A DNA stretch of 64,000 bases from an uncultured Treponema sp. (lineage in GTDB: Bacteria; Spirochaetota; Spirochaetia; Treponematales; Treponemataceae): NCBI GenBank assembly GCA_900316905.1, contig ONET01000008.1:1-64000 (forward strand), written 5' to 3'. Numbering within the stretch: the stretch's first letter is position 1; the number at the start of each line of letters is the position of its first letter. The notes beneath the pieces are model-generated. The model made no database searches. It was not told where the DNA came from and was given only the letters and a program-made list of their open reading frames with translations. The translations under genes were made by a program, and so were the position numbers. Positions 1 through 7,502 of the stretch are shown here, piece by piece.

Positions 1-423
1 GGCCACGGAATCATAGGTGGATACGCCTAGATCCGCCGTCATGTAAAATGCCGAACCGAAACAGATGATGACCACGCCGATTACAAGGCATGCGATGCGG
101 ACGCCAATGTTTGGGTTCACAATGATTTTCTGTAAGAATTCGTAGGTGAACTGGGTGATGTAGCCCAGCAAAAACAAGTTTATGAAAGTCGCGATTCCGA
201 TGTAATGCCTGTCAAAGACAAGCGCGAAAATCAAAAGCAGCGCGTTGACGATGATGTACAAAAGGCCAAAGTCAAGCGGAACCAACTTGTCCAAGCCGGC
301 CATGAATGACTGAAAGGGGTCCACGCCAAGCGCGGCGATTTTAAAAACGCCCACGCTTATCGCGCAAATTATCACTCCAAAAAGCGACATGAAAATTCTC
401 TTTGCTAAATTCTTCTTTTCCAT
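1..423 (-). CDS. YczE/YitT-like membrane protein (partial, C-terminus outside window)
   Basis: An open frame runs from an ATG at 423 to the left edge (141 codons) with no stop, so the gene continues outside the window. The protein begins MEKKNLAKRIFMSLFGV and shows four or more hydrophobic segments, with the short motifs AALGVDPFQSF and TADLGVSTYDS between them. Two copies of a x-LGVxxx motif after a membrane helix are typical of the YczE/YitT family of integral membrane proteins (transport role not established). A Shine-Dalgarno AGAGGA lies 8 bases before the ATG. It is the last visible gene of the minus-strand operon, 18 bases after the Gfo/Idh gene. Family call moderate, gene reality high. 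Confidence 0.7.
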   Translation of the reverse strand, partial: MEKKNLAKRIFMSLFGVIICAISVGVFKIAALGVDPFQSFMAGLDKLVPLDFGLLYIIVNALLLIFALVFDRHYIGIATFINLFLLGYITQFTYEFLQKIIVNPNIGVRIACLVIGVVIICFGSAFYMTADLGVSTYDSVA

Positions 424-441
424 AAAAAAATTCCTCTGGCG

Positions 442-1416
442 CTACCAACCGATTTCCTTAAAGACAGCGTCCAAAAACTTTGCGTTCTTAATCGAAAATT
501 CTTGGCTTACAAAAGGAGAGGCGCCATTTAAAACGCAGTCGCTAAGATTTTCTATTTCAAGCGAATAGTTTTGCGGAGCCTTTACCTTGCGCTTTATTGT
601 CTTACTGCCGACATGGATTGTGTAAGACAACTTTCCGGCTTGGTTGTACTCAACGTCGCTCTTTATGCAGCCCTTGCTTCCGTGGACATACAAGCGGTCA
701 AAGCGGGAATTTGATTCCTGGCCAAAAATCATTCCTACATTAAAGGAGGCGCGCGCTCCGTTTTCAAAGCGGACAAAGCCAGTCGTCATCACGTCAACGC
801 CCTTGTCGGTAAACTCCGCCGCGGCTTTGACATCAACCACTTTCGAATCAATCAGCGAAAGTATCATCGTGGAACAGTAGCAGCCCAAGTCGTAAAAGGC
901 GCCGCCTCCCAATTCCTTGTACAAGCGGATGTCCTCTTTGTAGCCCTGCGTCACAAAGGCCGTGTCGATAAAGTCAACGTCGCCGATGATTCCGCTTTTA
1001 ACGTCGGCCTTTAAGCTTTGAACGTAGGGGCTGTGAAGGTAGGCGTAGGCTTCCATCAAGTTAACGCCGTTTTCCTTCGCCGCCGCGAACATCTCTTGCG
1101 CGTCCGAGGCGTTGAGCGCCAAGGGCTTTTCGCAAAGAACATGCTTTTTTGCCTTGAGCGCTTTGATTACCCATTCCTTGTGCAAGCCGTTTGGAAGCGG
1201 AACGTATACGGCCTGAACGTCCTTGTCGGCCAAAAGCTCGTCGTAGCTTCCGTAATATTTTTCAAAGCCGTACTCGTCGGCAAAGCTTTTTGCTTTTTCC
1301 AAAGAGCGGCCGGCCACCGCGTAAAGGCTTGCGTTCTTGGCAAGCTTTATGCCGGGAATCGTCGCCCATCGCGCGATGTTTGCCGTTCCCAAAATTCCCC
1401 ATTTAACTGTGTCCAT
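442..1416 (-). CDS. Gfo/Idh/MocA family NAD(P)-dependent oxidoreductase
   Basis: 324-residue cytoplasmic oxidoreductase. The N-terminus VKWGILGTANIA is the Rossmann dinucleotide fold (GxGxxA type), and CEKPLALN near residue 97 is the family EKP motif with the catalytic lysine. The middle and C-terminal half form the alpha/beta substrate domain of GFO_IDH_MocA_C type. Members reduce or oxidise sugars, inositols or dihydrodiols; the substrate cannot be read from sequence. AGGAG precedes the ATG by 5 bases. Fourth gene of a minus-strand run (Fe-ADH, epimerase, Fe-S aldo/keto reductase, this gene, YczE-like protein), separated from the aldo/keto reductase by a palindromic repeat. Confidence 0.9.
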   Translation of the reverse strand: MDTVKWGILGTANIARWATIPGIKLAKNASLYAVAGRSLEKAKSFADEYGFEKYYGSYDELLADKDVQAVYVPLPNGLHKEWVIKALKAKKHVLCEKPLALNASDAQEMFAAAKENGVNLMEAYAYLHSPYVQSLKADVKSGIIGDVDFIDTAFVTQGYKEDIRLYKELGGGAFYDLGCYCSTMILSLIDSKVVDVKAAAEFTDKGVDVMTTGFVRFENGARASFNVGMIFGQESNSRFDRLYVHGSKGCIKSDVEYNQAGKLSYTIHVGSKTIKRKVKAPQNYSLEIENLSDCVLNGASPFVSQEFSIKNAKFLDAVFKEIGW

Positions 1417-1432
1417 AAAGTCTCCTTAATAG

Positions 1433-1532
1433 ATTGTCGGGTCAAGCCCGACAATGACAATGTGCCATGTCAAGTCCGACAATGACAACGCGCCATAAGC
1501 GACATGTCATTCCCGCGCTCCGACGCGGGAAT
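1433..1532. repeat. Palindromic repeat R1, copy a
   Basis: Two hairpin units fill the gap between the Gfo/Idh start and the aldo/keto reductase stop: ATTGTCGGG / CCCGACAAT (1433-1454) and ATTCCCGCG / CGCGGGAAT (1509-1532), with a degenerate TGTCAAGTCCGACAATGAC copy between them. The same units recur at 12602, 18650, 33886, 41248 and 49688. The ATTCCC-N-GGGAAT form resembles widespread REP/dRS3-like palindromes of other bacteria. Confidence 0.85.
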
Positions 1533-1535
1533 CTT

Positions 1536-2654
1536 TTATTTGTCCAAAATTCCGGCCGCTTCTTTTAGCAAGCCGATAATCTTTAGGTGCTGCGGGCAAA
1601 CGCTTTCGCACTGGCCGCACTCGACGCAATCGCTGGCCTTGCCGCTTCTGCCCACCAAGCCCGAATAAAAATTCTTTGCCCGCCAGTCGTCGGGATAGCG
1701 GCGCAAAGTGTTCACCGTGCGGAACACGTCCGGGATGCTGATTTTTTGCGGGCAGCCGTCAACGCAATACTTGCAGGCGGTGCAGCCGATTTGCGGAACG
1801 CTTAAAATTTCCTTTGTCACTTCGTCGATGATTTTCATTTCGTCGGCGCTAATCGGCTCAAAGTTTTTAAAGGTCTTTATGTTGTCGTCCATTTGCTCTT
1901 CGGTGGACATGCCCGAAAGTATTGTGGCCACGCCTTCAAGCGTTCCGCAATAGCGCAAGGCCCAAGAGGCCACCGAATCGTTGGGGCGGACCGCCTTGAA
2001 CTTGGCTTCAATCTCTGGCGCCATGTTGGCCAGCATTCCGCCGCGGACAGGCTCCATGATAATCATCGGAATATTTTTTTTGTGGAGAATGTCGTAAAGC
2101 TTTTGCGAGCGGACGACGGGATTGGTGCGGTCAAGGTAGTTCAACTGGATTTGAACAAATTCCATGTCGGGATGCTTGTCGGTAATCTCGTCCAAAAGTT
2201 CCGGGCTTCCGTGGTAGGAAAAGCCAAAATGCTTTATGCGGCCGGCTTCTTTCATCTTCCAGCCCCAGTTAAAGCAGTCAAGCTTTTCGTAAGTGTCGTA
2301 GTTGTTTCCGTCCTCGATTGAATGAAGAAGGTAATAGTCAAAGTAGTCCACGCCCGCGCGCTCGCACTGCTCGTTGAAAATCCTGTCGCGATCGGCTTCA
2401 GTTTTCATTTCCCAAGCGGGAAGCTTTGTGGCAAGCGTAAAGGATTCGCGCGGGTAGCGTTTTACCAAAGCCTCACGCGCGGCGACTTCCGACTTTCCGC
2501 TGTGGTAAACGTAGGCGGTGTCAAAATAATTCATGCCGGCGTTCATGTATTTGTCAACCATCGTCTTTACGCGCTCAATGTCAACCTGGCCGTCTTTTTC
2601 GGGAAGGCGCATAAGTCCAAAGCCCAGCTTGGGCATCGTTTTCAAGTCTAACAT
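1536..2654 (-). CDS. Aldo/keto reductase with C-terminal 4Fe-4S domain
   Basis: About 372 residues. The first 270 form an aldo/keto reductase barrel: MPKLGFGLMRLP start, DTAYVYHSG with catalytic Asp and Tyr, LATKLP with Lys, YYLLHS with His. The C-terminal 90 residues carry CTACKYCVDGCP and CVECGQCESVCP, that is two cysteine sets for Fe-S clusters, as in the Fe-S-containing AKR subgroup of anaerobes. It probably reduces an aldehyde or ketone with NAD(P)H, with electron input or structure from the clusters (inference). The start is ATG 2654 rather than the in-frame TTG 2657; this ATG overlaps the epimerase stop by one base (TGATG) and has GGAGAA upstream, so the two are translationally coupled. 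Confidence 0.9.
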   Translation of the reverse strand: MLDLKTMPKLGFGLMRLPEKDGQVDIERVKTMVDKYMNAGMNYFDTAYVYHSGKSEVAAREALVKRYPRESFTLATKLPAWEMKTEADRDRIFNEQCERAGVDYFDYYLLHSIEDGNNYDTYEKLDCFNWGWKMKEAGRIKHFGFSYHGSPELLDEITDKHPDMEFVQIQLNYLDRTNPVVRSQKLYDILHKKNIPMIIMEPVRGGMLANMAPEIEAKFKAVRPNDSVASWALRYCGTLEGVATILSGMSTEEQMDDNIKTFKNFEPISADEMKIIDEVTKEILSVPQIGCTACKYCVDGCPQKISIPDVFRTVNTLRRYPDDWRAKNFYSGLVGRSGKASDCVECGQCESVCPQHLKIIGLLKEAAGILDK

Positions 2655-3685
2655 CAAAAATTCTCCTTTGATTTTTCAAGCGCGGCGATGACCTTGTCGC
2701 ACCACGCGTCAAAGTCCGGGTCCTCTATTTGACATTCAGGGTGGGACAGAACGTAGTCCAGCGCGATTCTCGCTCCCTGGTTAAAAGGAACTGTCGTCGT
2801 CATTTGCGGAACGATTCTCTTTAGCTTGGAATTGTCAAAGACAACCGAAACAGATTTGTCGCCGGTAAGGCTTCCCTCAAAGTCAAAGCCGTGCTTGTCG
2901 CCGACAGCGCTCAAATACTCTGAGGCCACGTGATAGGCCTTTAGCTCCACGCCAAGAATGTCGGCGATCGTTTGGTAGATTTGGTTCCAAGTCAAAACTT
3001 CGTCGCCGGTGATTTGGAAGGCCTCGCCAATCGCGTGGCGGTTTCCCATCAAGCCGACAAAGCCGGTGGCGAAATCTTTGTTAAAGGTAAGGTGCCACAA
3101 GGAAGTTCCGTCGCCCTGGATGATGACAGGCTTTTTGTCAATCATTCGCTTAATGACTTGCCAAAAGCCTTTTTTGCCGTGAACTCCAAGCGGAACATGG
3201 CGCTCGTCGTAAGTGTGGCTGGGCCGAACGATTGTCACCGGAAAATTTTCTTCGCGATATTTTTTGAACAAAAATTCCTCGCAGGCGATTTTGTTCCGCG
3301 AATATTCCCAATGAGGATTGGAGAGCGTCGTTCCCTCTGTAATCACATAGCTTGCGGCGGGCTTGTTGTAGGCGGAAGCCGAGCTGATGAAAATGTACTG
3401 CTTGGTCTTTCCCTTAAAGAGCCTGTAGTCGCGCTCGGCTTGTTCCGGAACAAAGCCGATGAACTCGCTCACAACGTCAAAGGCCATGCCCTCAAGTTTT
3501 TCCTTTGCCTCAGCCTCGTTTGAAATGTCGCAAACGATTTGCTTAACGCCCGCCGGAACTTCTTCCGAACGGCTTCCGCGATTTAAAAGCCAAACTTCCC
3601 ACACGGGATCTTTAGCCAGCTCGCGGACAATCGCCATGCTTATCGTTCCCGTTCCGCCTATAAACAAAGCCTTTTGTTTTGCCAT
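2654..3685 (-). CDS. NAD-dependent epimerase/dehydratase-like protein (CSP41-type SDR)
   Basis: 343 residues, extended/atypical short-chain dehydrogenase. FIGGTGTIS at residue 8 is the GxxGxxx nucleotide-binding motif; RPSHTYDER and the following VIQGDGTSLW pattern are typical of the CSP41/sugar-nucleotide epimerase-like subgroup; the Tyr-x3-Lys of classic enzymes appears as YSRNK (about residue 128). Function could be a sugar-nucleotide isomerase/reductase or RNA-binding-type relative; substrate unknown. It sits between an Fe-ADH and an Fe-S aldo/keto reductase and overlaps the latter by one base, suggesting consecutive redox steps in one carbohydrate or carbonyl pathway (inference). The start ATG 3685 has GGAACTTT upstream. 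Confidence 0.85.
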   Translation of the reverse strand: MAKQKALFIGGTGTISMAIVRELAKDPVWEVWLLNRGSRSEEVPAGVKQIVCDISNEAEAKEKLEGMAFDVVSEFIGFVPEQAERDYRLFKGKTKQYIFISSASAYNKPAASYVITEGTTLSNPHWEYSRNKIACEEFLFKKYREENFPVTIVRPSHTYDERHVPLGVHGKKGFWQVIKRMIDKKPVIIQGDGTSLWHLTFNKDFATGFVGLMGNRHAIGEAFQITGDEVLTWNQIYQTIADILGVELKAYHVASEYLSAVGDKHGFDFEGSLTGDKSVSVVFDNSKLKRIVPQMTTTVPFNQGARIALDYVLSHPECQIEDPDFDAWCDKVIAALEKSKENF

Positions 3686-3708
3686 AAAGTTCCTCCGTGC
3701 AATTCAAC

Positions 3709-3806
3709 CGTGCGGCTGTTCGCGCGAGCTTGGTTGCGAGCGCGAAAGTTGCCGCTTATGCGGCTAGCAAACAATTCTGGGCTTGCCGCCGTTTAATCTT
3801 GCCGCT
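3709..3806. repeat. Dispersed repeat R2, copy a
   Basis: Fills the gap between the Fe-ADH stop and the epimerase start and includes the TAG stop of the Fe-ADH gene (TTGCCGCTA). Core words GCTGTTCGCGCGAGC, GGTTGCGAGCGCGAA and TTGCCGCTTATGCGGC recur at 36497, 37266 and 55811. The CGCGCGAGC / GCGAGCGCG part can fold. Confidence 0.8.
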
Positions 3807-4980
3807 ACAACATCATTTTGTAGATTTTCGCGCAGTCGTCTTCGTTAAGCGTCACAAAGCCGCTGATTGTTCCCGTGCGGCCGTCGCCGTAGCAAAGAGT
3901 TTTTACAAGCGCGGGAATGTCCTCTTCCTTGGCGCCAAGCTCGGCGAAATTTTTTGGCATTCCGATAGAGCAAAGGAAATTTTGGAAGGCGTTGATTCCT
4001 TCAAGAGCCGTGACTTCAGGATGGTCAAAATCCATCTGGCAGCCCCAAACGCGGACGGCGACTTTTGCAAAGCGGTTAATGTCATGCTTCATAACGTACT
4101 TAAAGACCGCCGGCATCGTGACCGCAAGGCCCGCGCCGTGAGCGCAGTCGTAAAGCGCCGAAAGCTCGTGCTCGATTCCGTGGCTGTTCCAGTCCTGGCT
4201 TCGGCCAACGCCGCAGGAATTGTTGTGCGCCATCATTCCGGCCCACATGATGTTGGCCCTGGCCTCGTAGTTGTTGGGGTCGGCGATAACGCGCGGCGCC
4301 TCGTGCTTCATCGTAAGAAGAAGCGCCTCGATAAGGCGGTCGGTAACCTCAACGTCCTTTGTGTTGGTCAAATAGCGCTCGTAAAGGTGCGCCATGATGT
4401 CTGTCACGCCAGCCGCCGTTTGAAAGGCCGGAAGCGTTTGCGTGAGCGCCGGGTTCAAGATGCTGAACTTGGGGCGGATTGCGTCGCCGTTAGCTCCGCG
4501 CTTGAACATTCCCTCTTCTTTTGTGATTACCGAATTGGGACTTCCTTCGCTTCCGGCTGCAGCAATTGTCAAAACCGTTCCAACTGGGAGCGCCTGCTCA
4601 ATTTCTTTTCCGCTGTAAAAATCCCAAAAGTCTCCGTCGTACAAAACGCCGGCGGCGATCGCTTTGGCGGAGTCGATTGTGCTGCCGCCACCAACGGCGA
4701 GAATAAAGTCAACGCCTTCTTTTTTGCAAAGGTCGATTCCCTTGTAGACAAGGCCGCTTCTTGGATTGGGCTGAACGCCTCCCAATTCCACGAATGAAAG
4801 CCCTGCGGCCTTTAGCGATTCCTCAACTCTGTCCAAAAGGCCCGAAGCCTTGGCGCTCTTTCCTCCAAAATGAACCAAGACCTTGCTGGCTCCAAAACGC
4901 TTGGCCAAAGCGCCGGCCTGGCTTTCTGAATCTTTTCCAAAAACAAAATAAGTGGGCGAATAAAATGTAAAATTGTCCAT
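3805..4980 (-). CDS. Iron-containing alcohol dehydrogenase (BdhA/YqdH-type)
   Basis: 391 residues of the group III Fe-ADH family. The N-terminal nucleotide domain has VGGGSTIDSAKAIA near residue 97. Metal ligands are in place: TDIMAH (Asp and first His), NSHGIEHELSALYDCAHGAGLAV context with two further His residues. The length and HGIEHE motif match NAD(P)H-dependent butanol/aldehyde dehydrogenases, which reduce aldehydes or ketones in fermenting anaerobes. First gene of the minus-strand operon; Shine-Dalgarno GGAG, and a TACAAT -10 at 5004-5009. It is divergent from the broken AraC gene, which may once have regulated it. The stop lies inside repeat R2. Confidence 0.92.
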   Translation of the reverse strand: MDNFTFYSPTYFVFGKDSESQAGALAKRFGASKVLVHFGGKSAKASGLLDRVEESLKAAGLSFVELGGVQPNPRSGLVYKGIDLCKKEGVDFILAVGGGSTIDSAKAIAAGVLYDGDFWDFYSGKEIEQALPVGTVLTIAAAGSEGSPNSVITKEEGMFKRGANGDAIRPKFSILNPALTQTLPAFQTAAGVTDIMAHLYERYLTNTKDVEVTDRLIEALLLTMKHEAPRVIADPNNYEARANIMWAGMMAHNNSCGVGRSQDWNSHGIEHELSALYDCAHGAGLAVTMPAVFKYVMKHDINRFAKVAVRVWGCQMDFDHPEVTALEGINAFQNFLCSIGMPKNFAELGAKEEDIPALVKTLCYGDGRTGTISGFVTLNEDDCAKIYKMML

Positions 4981-5043
4981 GAATAAATTCTCCTTCGCTT
5001 AACATTGTAAGGCATAAATTTAAAAAAAGATAGAGAATTTTTA

Positions 5044-5071
5044 TTGCAAATTGCCCATTTTTTGCTATAAT
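5044..5071 (+). promoter_or_regulatory. Sigma-70-type promoter of the AraC gene
   Basis: TTGCAA (5044-5049), 16-base spacer, perfect TATAAT (5066-5071). The ATG at 5084 is 12 bases further on and has no Shine-Dalgarno, so the leader would be about 5 bases. Confidence 0.65.
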
Positions 5072-5083
5072 GAATTTGGCCCT

Positions 5084-5925
5084 ATGGAACAAGAATTCAT
5101 CGCATATCCGACAGTCAGAGGCGTGGCTTACGCGGAACGGACGATTCCAGAAACATTTCCGCCCCATTGGCACAACGACGCGGAATTTACAGTAATCCTC
5201 AAGGAAGGCTCGCGCTATAAAATCGGCGACACGGTCTACAAACCGGCCGCAGGCGACATACTGCTTGTTTGGCCGCGCGAGCTGCACGAATTGCTTCACA
5301 TGCCAAAAGGCGGCGCGGCCTTCATTCAATTTACCTCAAGCCTTATCGAAAGCAACACGGACTTGTTCGCGGCCTCAAGATTTTTAAACGCCTGCCATTT
5401 GATTCAAGCCAAAAAAAATCCGGCGCTCGCCAAAAAATCGCCGCGCTTGTTTCAAAAATCCGCGCCGCCCGCGAGCAAAAATACTTTGTGGAAAGCCGCT
5501 CGAAAATTTTGGCGTCGCAAATTCTAGTCCTTGTGGGCGACCATGTGATGAAAGAATACAGCCAGCAAATCGCGGGCAAAATATTTTCCGACCGCTCGTG
5601 GGCCTACATCCGCGCCGCCTGCGCCTACATCGCCGAACATTCGTCTGAAGACATAAGCCAGTCAGAGGTGGCGCAAAAAATCGGCCTAAGCCCATATTAT
5701 TTTTCAAAGCTTTTTAACGAATACACAAAGACGGCCTTTCCCGCCTACCTTGCCAACATCCGCGTTCAAAGGGCGATAACCCTTTTGGCCGACCCCGCCC
5801 GTTCCATCACCGACTGCGCCTACGAAGCGGGTTTCCAGTCAACGACAACCTTCAACAAACTCTTCCACGAACTCACAGGAACAAGCCCCCGCGAATACCG
5901 CAAGCTGCAAAGCAGAAACAAGTAG
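5084..5925 (+). pseudogene. AraC-family regulator interrupted by a frameshift
   Basis: The first frame (5084 to about 5415) encodes a cupin-type ligand domain (HWHNDAEFTVILKEGS, PGDI-like AAGDILLVWPRELHELLH). The second frame (about 5415-5925) continues it with a linker and two C-terminal helix-turn-helices (EVAQKIGLSPYYFSKLFNEY and SITDCAYEAGFQSTTTFNKLF). The two frames join smoothly at a run of eight A (about 5410-5417); nine A would restore one reading frame of about 281 residues. This could be a mutation, a phase-variable homopolymer or a sequencing error. It is divergent from the Fe-ADH operon, the likely target. Confidence 0.85.
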
Positions 5926-5929
5926 GAAG

Positions 5930-6155
5930 TTTTTTACCCCACGAACTGCCGCGCAAAGTCGGCGGCATAGAGGCTCAAAAACATTTCCCCTCATTCGACT
6001 TGATTCTAAAAATTGCCTACGCACTAGAAATTCATCCCGCCGACCTCTTTCTGCGCAATGCCAGCGACCAAAGAGCGCAAGTGCGTGACTTCTTTGAAAA
6101 AGACATTATGGACCTAGTTGAAAAGCGCTTTCCAACGGCTCAAAACGAAGAATAA
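5930..6155 (+). pseudogene. Remnant of an XRE-type HTH gene joined to a copy of the flavodoxin 3' end
   Basis: 5943-6155 is open in one frame to a TAA, but has no start codon of its own. Residues SFDLILKIAYALEIHPADLF match the recognition-helix and C-terminal part of a Cro/CI HTH domain, followed by a charged tail. The first 37 bases (5930-5966) duplicate, almost base for base and in the same orientation, the 3' end of the flavodoxin gene at 7073-7112, so the HTH gene lost its 5' part by a recombination that brought in that sequence. Probably not expressed as a functional repressor. Confidence 0.7.
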
Positions 6156-6235
6156 CATAGTCTAAATTTCGTTACACTTTTGTATTTTTTACTTTACTAA
6201 ATTGCAATTCTATGTTATCCTTATGGCAGCTTAAC

Positions 6236-6571
6236 ATGGAATCTGTAATCAAAACTTTAAGAGAAAAGAATCGCTACACACAAGTTCAGCTCGCAAAACT
6301 TTTGGGCGTTTCCAGACAGGCTCTCATAAAATATGAAAACCTTGAGCAAGAGCCGCCAGTCGCCACGGTGCGCGCGTTGTCAAATCTTTTTGGCGTAAGC
6401 TATGACTGCATAATCGACAACAAGTTTCCCGTGGACACAAGCGAGGCGGACAAAGAACGCCTTGCGCAAATCCAAAAGACCTTCCCTCTGTTAAGAGAAG
6501 ACGAAAAACTTGCCGTAACAGAAATGATTCGCATAATGGCAAAACCACAGGAATCCCATGCCGTCAGATAA
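6236..6571 (+). CDS. XRE-family HTH protein, candidate antitoxin
   Basis: 111 residues from ATG 6236. The N-terminal HTH (KTLREKNRYTQVQLAKLLGV with SRQALIKYEN) is a Cro/CI DNA-binding domain; the C-terminal half is a charged helical region. Upstream ATG 6212 is in frame but less consistent with the usual start of these proteins. It overlaps the next gene by 14 bases, a common arrangement for toxin-antitoxin pairs. The role as repressor and neutraliser of the downstream protein is inference. Confidence 0.8.
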   Translation: MESVIKTLREKNRYTQVQLAKLLGVSRQALIKYENLEQEPPVATVRALSNLFGVSYDCIIDNKFPVDTSEADKERLAQIQKTFPLLREDEKLAVTEMIRIMAKPQESHAVR

Positions 6572-6938
6572 AATGATTTTTGTCGCAAGCATTCCAGAGA
6601 CTCTTCTTTCATTTCTTGGAATTCCGCAAAGAGAAATTATGATTTACCGGTCAAAAGGCCTTTTGTCGCATTTATTAAAACGAAAGCATTATAAAGCCGC
6701 AAAATACTTGGATTTCATTCCAGATATAATCGCCGCGCCAGATTACGCGGGCGCATATGATGGAAAAATTGAACTTGTAAAGGTTTTTAAAGACAACATT
6801 TTTTTAAGCGTTAAACTTGATTCATCAAAAAAAACTTACTATGTCGCGACTATGTTTGATGTTAGCTCTTCAAAAATAGAAACATATTGCAAGTCTGGAA
6901 GATTGAGGAAATGCGCAAACGCGCGCCCGCAAACTTGA
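6558..6938 (+). CDS. PBECR-like putative RNase toxin
   Basis: 126 residues, no signal peptide. The pattern HLLKRKHYKAAKYLDFIPDI, then IELVKVFKDNIFLSVKLD, then YYVATMFDVS resembles the phage-Barnase-EndoU-ColicinE5/D-RelE-like nuclease domains (PBECR group), in which a Lys/His-rich helix precedes a short beta sheet. Such domains are found as toxins or in phage polyvalent proteins. AGGAA lies 6 bases before the ATG, and the start overlaps the HTH gene by 14 bases, indicating coupled translation. Its stop overlaps the -35 of the small RNA promoter. The family assignment is from memory of the pattern only, so moderate. Confidence 0.55.
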   Translation: MPSDKMIFVASIPETLLSFLGIPQREIMIYRSKGLLSHLLKRKHYKAAKYLDFIPDIIAAPDYAGAYDGKIELVKVFKDNIFLSVKLDSSKKTYYVATMFDVSSSKIETYCKSGRLRKCANARPQT

Positions 6939-6963
6939 CAAGGCCGCGATTCTATGCCATAAT
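6935..6963 (+). promoter_or_regulatory. Promoter of the orphan small RNA
   Basis: Perfect TTGACA (6935-6940), 17-base spacer, CATAAT (6958-6963). Transcription would start near 6970. Confidence 0.75.
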
Positions 6964-6969
6964 AAAACA

Positions 6970-7082
6970 AAATTTGACGAGCAGGAAAGGCACCCTGCGC
7001 TCCCGAAAGGGAACCTGATATGATGGATACGCCGCCCATCCAAATTTTTATGACGCCATCCTTTTGCGATGGCGTTTTTTTT
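6970..7082 (+). ncRNA. Structured small RNA of unknown class
   Basis: A strong promoter, about 110 transcribed bases and an intrinsic terminator with no reading frame of note. Predicted hairpins: GCAGG/CCTGC (6981-6998), TCCC-GAAA-GGGA with a GNRA loop (7001-7012), GATGG/CCATC (7022-7040), then the terminator. GATGG 7022-7026 could alternatively pair with CCATC 7056-7060 of the terminator stem, so a switch is conceivable, but no gene follows on this strand (the flavodoxin gene converges). It contains AACCTGAT, as in TPP riboswitches, but lacks the CTGAGA segment; SRP and 6S signatures are absent. No class assigned. Confidence 0.65.
7053..7082 (+). terminator. Intrinsic terminator of the small RNA
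   Basis: ACGCCATC (7053-7060), 7-base loop, GATGGCGT (7068-7075), followed by T8 to 7082. It abuts the TAA of the convergent flavodoxin gene. Confidence 0.9.
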
Positions 7083-7491
7083 ACCCCGCGAACTGCCGCG
7101 CAAAGTCGGCGGCGGCCTTTAGGTCGGCGTCGTTGGGGCGGCCCTTGTTGAAGAACTTGAACTCGCCCTTGCAATGAAACTCCCTGTGGTCCATCGGGAT
7201 TCCAACCTTGTCCGCCTGAGCCTTGACTTTTTTGTATGTCGAGTTGAGCATGGCGGCCGAGCCGAAGTTGACGATTTTTCCGACCTTGGCTTTGTCCAGC
7301 GAATTTATAAAAGCCTTCACTTCAGGATCGATGTCAAAGGCGTAATAAGAATTTCCCAAAAACAAAAGGTCCACCGCTTCCGAAACCGGCTCGCTTATGG
7401 GCAAGGCCTCAACTCCCAGAGCGCCCGCGACGGCCTGGGCCAACTTTTTTGTGTTTCCAGTCTTTGTGTAAAACCTAACCGCGAATTTCAT
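7081..7491 (-). CDS. Flavodoxin-like protein
   Basis: 136 residues. The N-terminal MKFAVRFYTKTGNTKKLA is the FMN phosphate-binding loop (T-x-T-G-N-T); LLFLGNSYYAFD follows as the second conserved flavodoxin-fold segment. It probably carries FMN and moves electrons, as in small flavodoxins of anaerobes. AGGAGG lies 7 bases before ATG 7491. It starts 11 bases after the stop of the MarR/OhrR-like regulator and is almost certainly cotranscribed with it, so it may belong to an oxidative-stress response (inference). The last 13 codons are duplicated as a relic at 5930-5966. Confidence 0.85.
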   Translation of the reverse strand: MKFAVRFYTKTGNTKKLAQAVAGALGVEALPISEPVSEAVDLLFLGNSYYAFDIDPEVKAFINSLDKAKVGKIVNFGSAAMLNSTYKKVKAQADKVGIPMDHREFHCKGEFKFFNKGRPNDADLKAAADFARQFAG

Positions 7492-7502
7492 TTTATGCCT
7501 CC

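Noticed and set aside
1433-1532. R1 copy a as a terminator for the aldo/keto reductase
   Set aside because: On the minus strand neither hairpin is followed by a T run, and the downstream Gfo/Idh gene seems part of the same operon; treated as a repeat only.
3697-4797. 366-residue open frame opposite the Fe-ADH gene
   Set aside because: It is the mirror frame of a clear Fe-ADH gene, rich in Arg, Val and His, with no motif or ribosome-binding site.
6970-7050. TPP riboswitch in the small RNA
   Set aside because: Only AACCTGAT matches. The CTGAGA element and the paired GGGGUGCC/GGCUGAGA geometry are missing, and no thiamine gene follows.
6839-7174. Minus-strand frame across the small RNA
   Set aside because: It reads through the terminator and promoter of the small RNA and has no start signals or family pattern.
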